Shown here one piece after another: positions 6,720-7,051 of a stretch of DNA of 7,051 nucleotides. The stretch lies in the NCBI GenBank assembly GCA_026989405.1, contig JALSJL010000007.1:1-7051 (forward strand), given 5' to 3'. Positions within the stretch are counted from its first letter, which is position 1. Each line of letters starts with the position of its first letter. The stretch comes from Marinosulfonomonas sp. (GTDB lineage: Bacteria; Pseudomonadota; Alphaproteobacteria; Rhodobacterales; Rhodobacteraceae). The position numbers were made by a program, and so were the translations under genes. The notes beneath the pieces are model-generated. The model had not been told where the DNA came from and made no database searches. It saw only the letters and a list, made by a program, of their open reading frames with translations.

Positions 6720-7051
6720 ATGCAGTTTTCCAAGATGGTGACGGTTGTCGGCGCCCACGCCGAAGGCGAAATCGGGCGGGTGATAACCGCCGGCCTGCTG
6801 GTCAGGCCGGGGATGACAATGCTCGAACGGCTGAACTGGCTGAATGACGAGGCCGACCATATCCGCCGGTTCTGCCTGTTCGAGCCGCGCGGGGCGGCGC
6901 AGATGACGGTGAATCTTCTCACGCCGCCCTCTTCTCCGGGGGCCGATGTCGGGTTCATTCCGATGCAGGGTGACGGCAGCCATGCCATGTCGGGTTCGAA
7001 CGCCATGTGCGTGACGACGGTATTGCTGGAAACCGGCATGCTGGAAATGCG
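6720..7051 (+). CDS. Proline racemase superfamily protein, 3' end missing
   Basis: The visible 110 residues are the N-terminal third of a proline racemase/4-hydroxyproline 2-epimerase/trans-3-hydroxyproline dehydratase superfamily protein (usual length about 310-350 aa); the gene runs off the right edge. Recognisable are the N-terminal strand with GAHAEGEIGRVITAG (residues 11-25, corresponding to the usual D-x-H-x-x-G-E-P-x-R pattern), the LFEPRG segment (53-58), the block LLTPP..PGADVGFIPMQ (66-83) and the active-site loop HAMSGSNAMCVTTVLLETG (88-106). In typical members the loop is M-C-G-H, with Cys as a catalytic acid/base. Here Ser91 replaces the Cys and Ser93 replaces the His. The second catalytic position lies beyond the window. 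The superfamily call is strong; which reaction it performs (racemase, epimerase, dehydratase or something else) cannot be decided here. It is transcribed divergently from the regulator and is probably controlled by it. Confidence 0.85.
   Translation, partial: MQFSKMVTVVGAHAEGEIGRVITAGLLVRPGMTMLERLNWLNDEADHIRRFCLFEPRGAAQMTVNLLTPPSSPGADVGFIPMQGDGSHAMSGSNAMCVTTVLLETGMLEM
6790..6810 (+). repeat. Perfect 8-bp inverted repeat inside the racemase-family gene
   Basis: CCGGCCTG (6790-6797) and CAGGCCGG (6803-6810) can pair perfectly around a 5-nt CTGGT loop. It lies within codons 24-31, about 70 nt after the start codon. It may be a by-product of the conserved protein sequence and high GC, or it may be an mRNA hairpin that affects early elongation. 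Confidence 0.4.

Noticed and set aside
6666..7039. Minus-strand open frames opposite the start of the racemase-family gene
   Set aside because: They oppose a clear proline racemase-family N-terminus with a ribosome binding site and contain no recognisable motifs.

Overview
The window looks like part of an alphaproteobacterial chromosome, or a large replicon, from a Rhodobacterales- or Rhodospirillales-like organism. This is inferred from uniformly high GC, dense coding with overlapping starts and stops, and the style of the sarcosine oxidase proteins; it is not based on any database match. Seven protein genes are supported and two of them are cut by the window edges. No RNA gene, insertion sequence, CRISPR array or origin was seen.

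Positions 1-4609 (+ strand) hold a heterotetrameric sarcosine oxidase operon in the usual order: soxB (3' part only), soxD, soxA and soxG. The complex oxidatively demethylates sarcosine or a related secondary amine to the primary amino acid, and it passes the methyl carbon to tetrahydrofolate. The genes are tightly coupled: soxD-soxA share ATGA, soxA-soxG overlap by 8 nt, and soxB-soxD are 11 nt apart.

At 4611-5597 (+), one base after soxG, is a cytoplasmic-type asparaginase/glutaminase family gene with all the expected catalytic residues. This is the position where folate-linked genes such as glyA or purU might have been expected, so the operon may serve a substrate that also carries an amide.

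At 5628-6638 (- strand), convergent with the operon, is a GlxA/GbdR-type regulator with an N-terminal DJ-1/PfpI-like domain and a C-terminal AraC helix-turn-helix. A small hairpin lies in the 30-bp convergent gap.

From 6720 to the window end (+), divergent from the regulator, is the 5' part of a proline racemase/hydroxyproline epimerase superfamily gene. Its first active-site motif reads MSGSN, so Ser stands where these enzymes usually have the catalytic Cys. The 81-bp divergent gap presumably carries both promoters and contains a short TATTGC direct repeat.

Taken together, the locus looks like a catabolic module for an N-methylated or cyclic secondary amino acid such as sarcosine or a proline/hydroxyproline derivative, under a betaine-type AraC regulator. 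The exact substrate cannot be read from the sequence. No wholly new system was found; the points most worth checking are the coupled asparaginase and the Cys-to-Ser racemase-family protein.
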